A stretch of 64,000 nucleotides of DNA from Bacilli bacterium (lineage in GTDB: Bacteria > Bacillota > Bacilli > Bacillales > Amphibacillaceae), in contig JAAYTF010000072.1 in the NCBI GenBank assembly GCA_012518125.1, forward strand, positions 1 through 64,000, in the 5' to 3' direction. The number at the start of each line of letters is the position of its first letter. Positions within the stretch are counted from its first letter, which is position 1. Below the pieces are notes generated by a model. That model did not search any database. It was not told where the DNA came from and worked only from the letters and a program-made list of their open reading frames with translations. A program made the position numbers and the translations under genes. Shown in pieces: positions 50,608 to 62,550 of this stretch.

Positions 50608-51252
50608 CTATTTTTTCGTTTTCGTAAAATAAAACGGTTCGATGAGGATCGATTCATACGTATCTTTGTCCAAATATTCAGCTTTTAACACGGCGTGCAA
50701 AATGAAATCGGTAAAGATGTCCGCGATTTGTGATATCGTTTTTTCCCCGTCGCGGTTGTACCATTTGTATATCCAATTGACCATCCCCAAAATCGCCATG
50801 ACGACGATGTCGACTTCTAACTCTTGACGGAATTCCCCGCGCTCTTTCCCCGCTTTGACGACGTCGTAAATAATTTGTCTAAATTCATCACGTTTTTTGC
50901 GGATGATTTCATCGTACTTCGGATGCAAATATTTCGCTTCTTGATAAAATACCGTCAAATGAGGTTTATACACGTGGAAAACGCCGACGAAACTTTTGAT
51001 GATCGCCTGCAATTGTTCGAGAGGACTTTCGTAAGAGCGGGCTGCCAATTTTGCGTTTTCGATTGCATATGTAATGAAAATATCGTGAATGACATATAAC
51101 AGCTCATCTTTGGATGAAAAATGATGGTAAAAACCGCCTTTGGAAGTGCCGGCTTCCGTGACGATTTCATTGATCGAAACACCGTGATAACCTTTTTCTT
51201 CAAACAGCAAGAGCGCCGTTTGAATGATTTTGCTGCGCAAATCCGTTTTCAT
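50608..51252 (-). CDS. TetR/AcrR family regulator of acyl-CoA catabolism
   Basis: HGVSINEIVTEAGTSKGGFYHHFSSKDELLY HTH. Confidence 0.88.
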   Translation of the reverse strand: MKTDLRSKIIQTALLLFEEKGYHGVSINEIVTEAGTSKGGFYHHFSSKDELLYVIHDIFITYAIENAKLAARSYESPLEQLQAIIKSFVGVFHVYKPHLTVFYQEAKYLHPKYDEIIRKKRDEFRQIIYDVVKAGKERGEFRQELEVDIVVMAILGMVNWIYKWYNRDGEKTISQIADIFTDFILHAVLKAEYLDKDTYESILIEPFYFTKTKK

Positions 51253-51327
51253 CTACCCCCTTAATGAAGCGTGATCTCGTTAATATGTATTAAGATAGCA
51301 TAATTTCATCGCCGTTACAATAAAAAT

Positions 51328-51347
51328 CAGACCAAATAGTCGGTCTG
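51328..51347. promoter_or_regulatory. TetR operator copy B upstream of the TetR gene
   Basis: CAGACCAAATAGTCGGTCTG imperfect palindrome. Confidence 0.7.
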
Positions 51348-51353
51348 TCAAAG

Positions 51354-51390
51354 AAAAAAGGAACAAAACCTTAATCGGAGGTTTTGTTCC
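51354..51390 (-). terminator. Terminator after acyl-CoA synthetase
   Basis: GGAACAAAACCTtaatcggAGGTTTTGTTCC; minus-strand T-tract. Confidence 0.85.
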
Positions 51391-51407
51391 AATTTATGAT
51401 GAACGTA

Positions 51408-53036
51408 TTAATGTTTTCTCAACAAGTAACGTTGAATTTTTCCACTCGGCGTTTTTGGCAGTTGATCGATGAATTCAACGATGCGCGGGTATTCGTGAGC
51501 GGATAAGTTCTTCTTGACGAATTCGCTCAATTCTTTTGCCAAATCGTCGCTCGGTTCATATCCTGGACGTAAAATGACGTACGCTTTGACGAGCTCGCCG
51601 CGTTGTTCATCCGGTACACCGACGACAGCCGTCTCCGCCACCGCTTCGTGTTCCATGAGCGAGCTTTCCACTTCGAACGGCCCGATGCGGTAACCGGAGC
51701 TGATGATGATGTCATCTTCACGGCCTGAGAAGAAGAACATCCAGTCTTCGTCACGGCTCGCCGCGTCTCTCGTGAAATAATAACGTTTATCTTTTGAAAA
51801 GACTTCTTTCGTCTTTTCAGGTTCATTGTAATATCCACGGTACCAGAACAACGGTGAATTTTCGATGTCGATCGCCAATTCCCCTTCTTCGCCTGGTCCC
51901 AATTCGTTGCCGTTATCGTCCAAGATGACTGCACGGTATCCCGGCATTGCCGGACCCATTGATCCTGGTTTCACTTCATGGCGCATATCATCTTTGTGCA
52001 AGTTGACGACGCACATTCCCAATTCGGTCTGACCGTAATGGTCGTAAATTGGCTGACCGAACACCTTTTCAGCCCAGTTGCTTACGTCTGGGTTCAACGG
52101 TTCGCCGGCACTTGACAATGTTTTTAAGTTGATTTCGTCGATGAAATCTGGCGTGCCATGTACGCGCATCGTACGGTAAACGGTAGGTGCACCGGCAAAG
52201 TTCGTCACTTTATAGTCTCTTAACATTCTGTAAGTCCATTCGACGTCAAATTTGCCCTGGTTGACGACGAATGTTTGGCCCAAAAGGAGCGGTCCAATGA
52301 CGCCGTAGTAAAGTCCGTAAGCCCAACCTGGGTCGGCAATGTTCCAGAAAATATCTTCCGGTTTAACATCGAGGCCGAATCTCATGTACGCCTCGAACGC
52401 TGAAAGGGCGAATACTGGTACGTCGACCCCTTTCGGATTTCCCGTCGTACCGGACGTATAAATCAAAATCATTTGATCGTCTTTTGTGACGCGCACGGCA
52501 TCTTCGAAAGGCTCTGCCTGTTCAAGCGCTTCATAATAATCGATGTCGTCAACGTCAGCCAACTGTTTTGCATCTTTTGTGATCACGGTGATGTTGGATG
52601 CAGCTTCTTCACCCATGTCGTTAAACGCTTCGGTCACTTTCACGCGGTTTTGCGCATCCGTCAAAATGACCGATGCCCCGCTATGTTCAACACGGTATGA
52701 AATCGCTTTTTTCTCAAACGCGGTAAACAACGGTACATAAACAGCACCGAGACGCCAAATCGCCAATGCGGAAATGAATGTTTCCGGGCCTTTTGGCAAT
52801 AACACTGCCACTCGGCTGCCTTTTTCGACACCTTGGTTTTTGAGCACAGTTGCAAATTTTTTCGACAATTCGTTCAATTCGCCATACGTGTACGTACGTT
52901 TTTCCCCTTCGTCACTTTCAAAGTAAAAGGCGATTTTTTCTGGATCGTGGCGTTCGACAAGTACGTTTGCCAAAGACAAATTGTCGTAATCGTGTTGCTT
53001 GATCAGCTGCTCTACTTGATCAGAAAACTTCCCCAT
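51408..53036 (-). CDS. Acetyl/acyl-CoA synthetase (AMP-binding)
   Basis: ILIYTSGTTGNPKGVDVP; GQTELGMCVVNLH; GREDDIIISSGYRIGPFEVES. Confidence 0.92.
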   Translation of the reverse strand: MGKFSDQVEQLIKQHDYDNLSLANVLVERHDPEKIAFYFESDEGEKRTYTYGELNELSKKFATVLKNQGVEKGSRVAVLLPKGPETFISALAIWRLGAVYVPLFTAFEKKAISYRVEHSGASVILTDAQNRVKVTEAFNDMGEEAASNITVITKDAKQLADVDDIDYYEALEQAEPFEDAVRVTKDDQMILIYTSGTTGNPKGVDVPVFALSAFEAYMRFGLDVKPEDIFWNIADPGWAYGLYYGVIGPLLLGQTFVVNQGKFDVEWTYRMLRDYKVTNFAGAPTVYRTMRVHGTPDFIDEINLKTLSSAGEPLNPDVSNWAEKVFGQPIYDHYGQTELGMCVVNLHKDDMRHEVKPGSMGPAMPGYRAVILDDNGNELGPGEEGELAIDIENSPLFWYRGYYNEPEKTKEVFSKDKRYYFTRDAASRDEDWMFFFSGREDDIIISSGYRIGPFEVESSLMEHEAVAETAVVGVPDEQRGELVKAYVILRPGYEPSDDLAKELSEFVKKNLSAHEYPRIVEFIDQLPKTPSGKIQRYLLRKH

Positions 53037-53071
53037 CTTTTACTACCCCTTACCTTAAGATTTTTATCAAC

Positions 53072-53139
53072 AAAGTCGTTAACAAAACAACTTATGCTTG
53101 TTTATGTATAAAACGGCAAGTTGTCTTGTTAATGACTTT
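53072..53139 (-). repeat. 22-nt inverted repeat in the acyl-CoA synthetase leader
   Basis: AAAGTCGTTAACAAAACAACTT-24 nt-AAGTTGTCTTGTTAATGACTTT, 20/22 complementary. Confidence 0.8.
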
Positions 53140-53154
53140 TACACGAATGTGATT

Positions 53155-53183
53155 AAGTTACAGGATCACTGTAACGGTTTCAA
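53155..53183 (-). promoter_or_regulatory. Candidate acyl-CoA synthetase promoter with palindromic operator in spacer
   Basis: Minus strand TTGAAA-17-TAACTT; GTTACAGGATCACTGTAAC at 53157-53175. Confidence 0.55.
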
Positions 53184-53420
53184 AAAAATGCTTTGTTATA
53201 TCAATTTGTTTTTAGCATTCTTAAAACGTTACCAAATCATCTTGAAAAAGAAAGGCGATAGAATGACCGAAAAAAATAATAAAAGGGACGGTAACATTGA
53301 TGCAAGCCTAAAGCTTGTCTACTTGATGTCAAACGCTTGATGTTTAAGCTTTTCCGCAAGTATCTCACTTGCCAGGCTTGAGCAATCGTTTACCCAATCC
53401 CTTACAAAATTGCATAATTT

Positions 53421-56400
53421 TTAAGATTCATTTTCGTTTAAATTATCTAATATAAAATTCATTTGGTCAAGTTTTTTACTATATTTAACAACGTCAATTT
53501 CTGTATTTAATACATTTATTTGTTGGCGATAGATGAGCGATACTTCTTTGGCGATCGCTTCCAGCATGGTTTGGAACATGGCTTGCAATTGTTCCGAGTA
53601 CCGCTCTGTCATGAGCTTCTCTTGGTCGTTCAAATACGCTTCGATTTCCGGTTCCATTATTTCATAAAATTTGTCTTTCATCTTGTCACGTTCATTATCG
53701 GCAAAAAATGAACGCAAGTTTTTGAACATTTTCAAGGCCGGATGAAACATCGAAACGTCGATGTCGTCGAAAGCTTGGGCATATTCCGGTGTCACGAATC
53801 GTTTTTCTTCATAGTTTGCAAGCGAAATCGTCTCGTCGATTGACGCAAGTTCCCGGCTCACTTCCCCGTAAAATTCGTTAAACATTTGATTAATGAAGGC
53901 TTCGAGCCTGAGTGAAACGGCGCGCACTTCTTGCAGCAATTCGTAGCCGACGTGATCGATTAGCCGATTGCGGTTTTGTTCAAGTTGCTCCGTCGCCTGT
54001 CTGCCGTTTGCTGTCACCGTCGTCGGGTTGAAATGTTCTTTAAACATGTCTTGGAAACGGATGAACATCCTTTCTTTTACGTAATGCAGCTGTCGTTCGA
54101 TCCGCTCTTTCGTCCTGTCCATCAGTTGATCGACCGTCTTGTTTCCGAGCAACTCAAGGCTTTGCTGCTCGTTTTTTCGTAAACGTTCAATCTGGCTTTT
54201 TCTTTCACGTTCATCGAGTTTTGCCGATTGGACGATCTGTTCCAACATGGCTTTGACACGATAAATATCCCAAGCTGCCGCTTCGAACGTCAATTGATGA
54301 AGATCGTGTTCGATGAAATGGTAAAACGCCCGTTCAAACGTCTGCATCTGTTCGTTTAACGTAAGTCGGTTCCGTTTTTCGTACAGTGACTGTTTGCTCG
54401 ATAAAGGATAAATTTGTGCATGGCGGATGCCGTAGTTTAACAGTTGGTCTTCCACGTAGTCGACGACGAGTTTCAATTCCGCATCATCTTTTGCCAAGTC
54501 GCTCGCATTTACGACAAAGAACATTTTATCCAATGCGAACGATTCTTTCACGCGCCCCAATTGGACGAGAAAATCGCGGTCGGCGCTTGTGACGGCATGG
54601 TTGTAATACGTGACGTAAATGATGGCGTCGGCATCTTTGATGTAGTCGAAAGCGACGTTCGTATGCCGCGCATTCACCGAGTTCGCCCCCGGCGTATCGA
54701 CAAGCGTGATGCCGTTTTTCGTCAACTCGTTTTCGTGATATAAATCGACCGCTTCGATATACGCCGCGACTGTTTCATCCGTGACGTATGCGGCAAAATC
54801 GTCCAGCGAAATGATTTCCGTTTTGCCCAAAAGCTCGCCGCGCGATTCATAGCCGGCCAAAACGGCTTTTAAATAAGATCGGTAAACGTTTGATAATCGT
54901 TCACTTTCATGAATGTTTTCTCGTTTGATCCATTGGACGAATTCGGCGGTCGTTTTGCACGTCGGGGCAAAATCTTTTGTGATCATGCTTAAATCGTTCG
55001 TCAACACTTCATCCGTTTTATACGTGATGACGACGGTGCCGTGTCCAAACGTTTCGGTTGTGGGACGAATCCGATTGATGACGGCAGTCGTCGGATTTGG
55101 CGAAACAGGCAAAATCTTTTCGCCCAAAAGCGCATTCGAAAAGGACGACTTGCCGGCGCTGAATGCCCCAAAAAGCGCCACCGTAAGGGAACGGTGTTCG
55201 ATTTTCGCTTTCATCCGGCGCAATGAGTCGATTATGGATTCAAAATCGTCCAAATCGTTGATCAGTTTGATCGTATCTGCCAATTTTCCGACAATTTCTT
55301 CTTTTGTGAATGCATGCATTCGTTTCTCGCTTGCTTCGACTTTTACACTGCCATTTCCATCGTCGGTGGTTTCGTCTTTCGTTTGGATCGTCGGCGTTTT
55401 TTCTTTGACGAATATCTTCCGTTCTTTCAGTTTTTCACGGACGAGGTCGTGCGCCGTTTCATCGGCCGTTCCGCTTTCCAATACTTGCTCGATGTTGGCC
55501 AGCTTCGCTTCCAATTCGGCATACAACGCTGATTGTTCCAACATTTTCTGTCTTTCCAGCGCCAAGCGCGCTTTTTCTTCTTCCAGTATTCCTTTTTCAG
55601 CTTGTAGCGATTGATCGAGTTGGGCTTTCATCTTTTCGAGCAGTTCGATCGCTAGGCGCTTCGCTTGTTGTTTGATTTTATAACTCACTTCATCCGTGTA
55701 ATTCAAAACGTAGTTTCCGTTTACTGTTGCGCCTTCTTTCAATGAACCGAAAATGATTACTTCTGTCACATCAAGCGAAAATTGCTGCACTTCTTCACGC
55801 AACGTTTCATTGGCGATTTCATAACGGTGTAACAATTGCAGGAATTTCTCGCGCAGTTTCCAGACGATCGTCGATTGGACGGACTGTTTTAAGTCGTTTA
55901 AAAATGCGTTTAACCGCTTTTCTTTTTCTTGCTCCGTCTTTTTCTTCGCGTTAAAGAAGCCGACTTTAAATTTGGCGTCTTGCGAAAGCAAAAATTGTTC
56001 CGCCAAATCGCGCAGTTTTGCCGGCATGACGTAAGCATTCTTCAACGTCGCCTCGATTTCTTCGTTGAATTCCTTTTCGAGACGTTCTTTACGCGCGTTC
56101 ATCTCAGCAAGGCGCGCGTTTATTTCTTGCCATCTATTTTCGTCGAATTGTCCATCTGCTTCGGATAATGCCGATTGTTCAAACTGCTTTTCCAAATGTG
56201 CTTTATGCGCTTCGACCACCACATGTGCTGCGTGGGAAATCTGTTTTTCCAGCGAACCTTTTTCCGTAAGCAGTTGGAACAAGTCGCGTTTTAGCACATA
56301 AAGTTCGTTGTCCGGCAACGATTCATCGACGATGGAAGAATAGTAGATTCTTTCCGGACGGATGCCCCAATTGAAAAATGCCTCCTCGACAGAGCGTTTA

Positions 56401-57050
56401 AATGCGGAAAACGTAAGCTCTTCTTCGTTATGTTTGTCGATTTGATTGATAATGAGATAAATCGGGATCTGTTTTTCTTGTATCTGTTTTAAAAACTGGA
56501 AATTGACCTCCGATTGCACGTGGTTGTAATCCATGACATAAAACAAAACGTCGACCAAGTGCAAAGAAGATTCTGTCATGTAGCGGTCGGCGTCATCCGC
56601 CGCATCGATTCCCGGCGTATCGACGATGTAGGAACCTTTTGGCACGATTAGTTCTTTCGTTTCAATTTCAATTTGTTTGATCGTATCTTTTGTCATGCAA
56701 TAATCTTTGATAACGTCGATGTCGTACGGTTCATCATATTCAACCGGTTGCCGTTCATGAAAAAAGACTCGCGCAACACCTTTACCGGATGTGATTTTCA
56801 CGATGTTGGCGCTCGTCGGGATCGGGCTTTTCGGCAACAATTCTTTTCCAAGCAAAAAGTTGATGATCGAACTTTTCCCCGCGGAAAAATGCCCAGTGAA
56901 ACTGACGTAAAATTGTTGCTTCAACCATTTTTCATACAAATCGAGCATTTTTTCCGCGTTTTCCAAATCACCGTGCTCCGACATCACTTGATACAATGTT
57001 GCCAATTGATCATGTGAAATGACGACTTGTCTTTCCGCTAACACTTCCAA
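53421..57050 (-). CDS. dynA: Bacterial dynamin-like protein with two GTPase modules (DynA/YpbR-like)
   Basis: Two P-loops GHFSAGKSSIIN and GAFSAGKSSFSN; DTPGIDAADD and DTPGANSVNA; 1209 aa. Confidence 0.93.
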   Translation of the reverse strand: MEVLAERQVVISHDQLATLYQVMSEHGDLENAEKMLDLYEKWLKQQFYVSFTGHFSAGKSSIINFLLGKELLPKSPIPTSANIVKITSGKGVARVFFHERQPVEYDEPYDIDVIKDYCMTKDTIKQIEIETKELIVPKGSYIVDTPGIDAADDADRYMTESSLHLVDVLFYVMDYNHVQSEVNFQFLKQIQEKQIPIYLIINQIDKHNEEELTFSAFKRSVEEAFFNWGIRPERIYYSSIVDESLPDNELYVLKRDLFQLLTEKGSLEKQISHAAHVVVEAHKAHLEKQFEQSALSEADGQFDENRWQEINARLAEMNARKERLEKEFNEEIEATLKNAYVMPAKLRDLAEQFLLSQDAKFKVGFFNAKKKTEQEKEKRLNAFLNDLKQSVQSTIVWKLREKFLQLLHRYEIANETLREEVQQFSLDVTEVIIFGSLKEGATVNGNYVLNYTDEVSYKIKQQAKRLAIELLEKMKAQLDQSLQAEKGILEEEKARLALERQKMLEQSALYAELEAKLANIEQVLESGTADETAHDLVREKLKERKIFVKEKTPTIQTKDETTDDGNGSVKVEASEKRMHAFTKEEIVGKLADTIKLINDLDDFESIIDSLRRMKAKIEHRSLTVALFGAFSAGKSSFSNALLGEKILPVSPNPTTAVINRIRPTTETFGHGTVVITYKTDEVLTNDLSMITKDFAPTCKTTAEFVQWIKRENIHESERLSNVYRSYLKAVLAGYESRGELLGKTEIISLDDFAAYVTDETVAAYIEAVDLYHENELTKNGITLVDTPGANSVNARHTNVAFDYIKDADAIIYVTYYNHAVTSADRDFLVQLGRVKESFALDKMFFVVNASDLAKDDAELKLVVDYVEDQLLNYGIRHAQIYPLSSKQSLYEKRNRLTLNEQMQTFERAFYHFIEHDLHQLTFEAAAWDIYRVKAMLEQIVQSAKLDERERKSQIERLRKNEQQSLELLGNKTVDQLMDRTKERIERQLHYVKERMFIRFQDMFKEHFNPTTVTANGRQATEQLEQNRNRLIDHVGYELLQEVRAVSLRLEAFINQMFNEFYGEVSRELASIDETISLANYEEKRFVTPEYAQAFDDIDVSMFHPALKMFKNLRSFFADNERDKMKDKFYEIMEPEIEAYLNDQEKLMTERYSEQLQAMFQTMLEAIAKEVSLIYRQQINVLNTEIDVVKYSKKLDQMNFILDNLNENES

Positions 57051-57089
57051 TGTAAAGTACCCCTTTTTACCAAACTAGTAAATGAAATG

Positions 57090-57118
57090 AAATAGAGTCC
57101 TAGCATTCAAGGACTCTC
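57090..57118 (-). terminator. Terminator after flavin reductase
   Basis: AGAGTCCTagcattcAAGGACTCT. Confidence 0.65.
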
Positions 57119-57125
57119 TTTATCT

Positions 57126-57593
57126 TTATTCCTCTTTTAAGTAACGGTATTTGCTAGCATAATAAATGATCGGTTCACCGTCATTTACATGTATATCGAT
57201 GACTTTCCCGATGAAAATGATATGGTCGCCCGCCTCAAATTGGTCGACGACTTCACAAGATACATTCGCAAGTGCATCTTTTATGACCGGAACACCCGAT
57301 TGATCGATAAATTCGAAAGCATGATCGGGCAAGTCAATTTGATCGGCAAAATATAATGATAAATCTTTCTGGCTATCGCGCAACATGCTTACGCCAAAAG
57401 GTTTTCCTATTTCCAATTTATGGTACATGCTCGCGTGATCGCCGATGGAGACGGCAAGCAACATCGGCTTGAGCGAAACGGACATGAACGCGTTTACGGT
57501 CATCCCGATCGGTTTAGCGTCGTCGTACATCGAAACGACAGTGATCCCTGTTGCGAACCTCCCCATCGCGTCACGAAACAAACGCTCATTCAT
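57126..57593 (-). CDS. Flavin reductase family protein (HpaC-like)
   Basis: FRDAMGRFATGITVVSMYDDAKPIGMTVNAFMSVSLKPMLLAVSI. Confidence 0.9.
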   Translation of the reverse strand: MNERLFRDAMGRFATGITVVSMYDDAKPIGMTVNAFMSVSLKPMLLAVSIGDHASMYHKLEIGKPFGVSMLRDSQKDLSLYFADQIDLPDHAFEFIDQSGVPVIKDALANVSCEVVDQFEAGDHIIFIGKVIDIHVNDGEPIIYYASKYRYLKEE

Positions 57594-57671
57594 TCAATAA
57601 CGTCATCCTTTCTTAGACTATACCTCTACTTTAACACGAATGACATGAATTTAACATCTTTTTGTCCGTTT

Positions 57672-57699
57672 AGTTTACATAATATATATATCGTTAACT
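57672..57699 (-). other. Second dif-like site, XerD arm and core conserved, XerC arm diverged
   Basis: Minus strand AGTTAACGATATATATATTATGTAAACT; last 18 nt match the dif consensus exactly. Confidence 0.6.
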
Positions 57700-57715
57700 G
57701 AAGGATGACGGATTT

Positions 57716-57934
57716 TTATTCGAGCGTCAAAATCGTGTCTCCTTCATTGACGAAATCCCCTTCATGGACGAGAATTTCTTTCACCGTTCCACTCGTTTCG
57801 CTTGTAATCGGTATTTCCATTTTCATCGACTCTAAGATGGCGACATCTTGCCCCGCTTCCACTTTGTCGCCGGTATTGACTAAAATTTTCCACATGTTTC
57901 CCGCCATCGACGCTTTGACTTCTTGCATCTTCAT
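57716..57934 (-). CDS. Second single-domain biotin/lipoyl carrier protein
   Basis: MKMQEVKASMAGNMWKILVNTGDKVEAGQDVAILESMKMEIPI; RBS AAAGGGG. Confidence 0.9.
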   Translation of the reverse strand: MKMQEVKASMAGNMWKILVNTGDKVEAGQDVAILESMKMEIPITSETSGTVKEILVHEGDFVNEGDTILTLE

Positions 57935-58009
57935 CGCCCCTTTCACGATTCATTGTTTACCATACAATGCCTATTTTATCATTCCACTTGCGGAAAATGA
58001 ATTGTTTTT

Positions 58010-60466
58010 CTATTCGTTCTCTTGGAATGGGACTGTATACGGTTCATCTTTGAAGGCATAAATGACATTTCCGTCCTCATCTTCTTCCAATATGAACGAG
58101 CCGTTCGTGTTTCGTTCACTTTCCGGCAATTGCAATGGTACGATTTCGAACACTTTTTCCTTATCTGTTACGACAAAAACGTTTTCTTCAACTTCATTTG
58201 AAAGCTGCTCGAAATAGATGAGTCGGTGCGGTTTCGTTTTTAACGTTCTTAACAACTGTACACCGCGGCGTGCGCGTTGGGACGGTTCAAGCACTCGTTT
58301 CGGCATTCGTTTCACCGCTCCGCGCTGCGTGACGACGAACAGATCAAACGCATCTCCACGATCGGCAAACCCGTTGATGACATGATCATCTTCTTTCAAC
58401 TGGATGCCGATGACACCTTGGGCGCGGATGCCCACCGGAGAAATTTGCCCCGCTTCAAAACAGATGCCGTATCCGTTATGCGTGGCGATGTAAAGGGGTG
58501 AATTTTCTCCCGTTATGCTGACATTCACCACTTCATCGCCTTGTTTTAAATTGATGGCGATCAAACTGTTTTTCGTGCGCGTCGTCTCATATTCTTTCAA
58601 AGCCGTCTTTTTCACGAGCCCATGCTTCGTGAAAAAGACGACAAATCGTTCTTCTTCGAATCGTTTGACCGGTATGGATGCGATGATTCTTTCATCGTTG
58701 TCCAGTTCAACGATATTGGAAATGTGGACGCCCGTATCGCGCCACCGGATGTCTGGCAACTCGTAAACAGGGATCATGACATATTTGCCCATATTCGTAA
58801 ATAATAAGATGTTGTCCGTCGTATCCATTTCGAATAACGAGATGAGATGGTCCGACTTTTTCAGCGTCAGGTCGCTTTTTTTCGAAGCGTTATAAGATCG
58901 GAGGCTCGTCCGCTTCACGTAACCGTCTTTCGTCGCGGATACGACGACGGTCTCTTGCGGAACCGTCACTTCGATGTTGATTTTTATTTCTTCGATTTCT
59001 TCTTCGATAGTCGTACGTCGTTTGCTCGGATATTGTTTTTTCATCTTGCGCAAATCCGCTTTGATTTTATTGAGCAACGCTTTTTCACTCGTCAAGATCG
59101 CTTCATACGTTTTGATTCTTTCTTCCAATTCTTTTTTCTCTTCTTTCAATTGTGTCACATCGGTATTCGTCAAACGATACAATTGTAAATTTAAAATCGC
59201 ATCTGCCTGCATGTCGGTGAATGAAAAAGCCGCCATGATGTTTTCTTTCGCTTCTTTTCGGTTTTTTGACTTGCGGATGATGGCGATCAATTCGTCCAGA
59301 ACGGATACCGCCTTGATCAGGCCGTCGACGATATGGGCGCGGTCTTTTGCTTTATTGAGATCGTACGTCGTTTGTCTAGTCACCACTTCTTTTTGGTGTT
59401 TGATGTATGCATCGATGATTTCAGGGAGGCTCAACAGTTTCGGTCTGCGGTCTTGAATGGCGACCATATTGTAATTGTACGTCACTTGCAAGTCCGTGTT
59501 TTTATATAAATATTGCAAAATGCCTTCGCTGTCGGCATCTTTCTTCAAATCGATGACGATGCGCAAACCTTCGCGGTCCGTTTCGTCACGGACTTCTTGG
59601 ATGCCATCGACTTTCCGCTCGATATGTAATTCATCGATTTTCCGGACGAGATTCGCTTTATTGACATCGAACGGTATTTCGTGAATGATGATTTGTTCGC
59701 GTCCGCCGCGCACTTTTTTGATTTCCGTTTTGCCCCGGATGATGATGCGTCCTTTTCCCGTTTTGAACGCTTCGATGATGCCGTCTTTCCCTTGGACGAT
59801 GCCGCCGGTAGGGAAATCGGGGCCTTGGATTTTCGTCATTAAATCTTCGACCGTGGCATTCGGTTTGTCAATTTTTAAAATGATTGCATCGATCACTTCT
59901 TGCAAATTGTGCGGTGGAATGTTCGTCGCATAACCGGCTGAAATTCCCGTCGAACCGTTGATCAACAAATTCGGCAGCTTCGCTGGAAAAACGACCGGTT
60001 CTTCTGTCGTGTCATCAAAGTTCGGAATGAAGTCGACCGTGTCTTTATCGATGTCGACCAACAATTCCGATGCAATTTTGGAGAGCCGTGCTTCCGTATA
60101 ACGCATCGCAGCGGGCGGATCGCCGTCGATACTGCCGTTATTGCCGTGCATTTCAACAAGTTCATAGCGCATCTTCCAATCTTGGCTGAGCCGAACCATC
60201 GCGTCATAGACGGACGTATCGCCGTGCGGATGATAATTGCCGATGACGGTGCCGACCGTTTTAGCGGATTTGCGGAAATTGTTTTCATGCGTATTTTTGT
60301 CGATGAACATCGCGTATAAAATGCGCCGTTGCACAGGTTTTAAACCATCCCGGACATCGGGAAGCGCCCGGTCTTGAATGATATATTTACTGTAGCGCCC
60401 GAACCTGTCGCCGATCACCCGTTCTAAAGGCAATTCCAAAACTTTGTTCGCTGATTGCATGGACAT
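58010..60466 (-). CDS. parC: DNA topoisomerase IV subunit A
   Basis: [46 protein letters not shown]. Confidence 0.97.
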   Translation of the reverse strand: MSMQSANKVLELPLERVIGDRFGRYSKYIIQDRALPDVRDGLKPVQRRILYAMFIDKNTHENNFRKSAKTVGTVIGNYHPHGDTSVYDAMVRLSQDWKMRYELVEMHGNNGSIDGDPPAAMRYTEARLSKIASELLVDIDKDTVDFIPNFDDTTEEPVVFPAKLPNLLINGSTGISAGYATNIPPHNLQEVIDAIILKIDKPNATVEDLMTKIQGPDFPTGGIVQGKDGIIEAFKTGKGRIIIRGKTEIKKVRGGREQIIIHEIPFDVNKANLVRKIDELHIERKVDGIQEVRDETDREGLRIVIDLKKDADSEGILQYLYKNTDLQVTYNYNMVAIQDRRPKLLSLPEIIDAYIKHQKEVVTRQTTYDLNKAKDRAHIVDGLIKAVSVLDELIAIIRKSKNRKEAKENIMAAFSFTDMQADAILNLQLYRLTNTDVTQLKEEKKELEERIKTYEAILTSEKALLNKIKADLRKMKKQYPSKRRTTIEEEIEEIKINIEVTVPQETVVVSATKDGYVKRTSLRSYNASKKSDLTLKKSDHLISLFEMDTTDNILLFTNMGKYVMIPVYELPDIRWRDTGVHISNIVELDNDERIIASIPVKRFEEERFVVFFTKHGLVKKTALKEYETTRTKNSLIAINLKQGDEVVNVSITGENSPLYIATHNGYGICFEAGQISPVGIRAQGVIGIQLKEDDHVINGFADRGDAFDLFVVTQRGAVKRMPKRVLEPSQRARRGVQLLRTLKTKPHRLIYFEQLSNEVEENVFVVTDKEKVFEIVPLQLPESERNTNGSFILEEDEDGNVIYAFKDEPYTVPFQENE

Positions 60467-60479
60467 ACCCCTTTACATA

Positions 60480-62468
<1,989 letters not shown>

Positions 62469-62502
62469 CTAATATGTTGCGCAATAGCAATTTTCATCAA
62501 GA

Positions 62503-62532
62503 AAAAAGATGACAAGCAACTGTCATCTTTTG
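62503..62532 (-). terminator. Terminator after CoA-binding protein gene
   Basis: AAAAGATGACAagcaacTGTCATCTTTT. Confidence 0.8.
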
Positions 62533-62550
62533 CATAACATGTATTTACGA

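Noticed and set aside
54913-55614. 233-aa plus-strand ORF inside dynA
   Set aside because: Ser-rich antisense shadow of the dynamin CDS.
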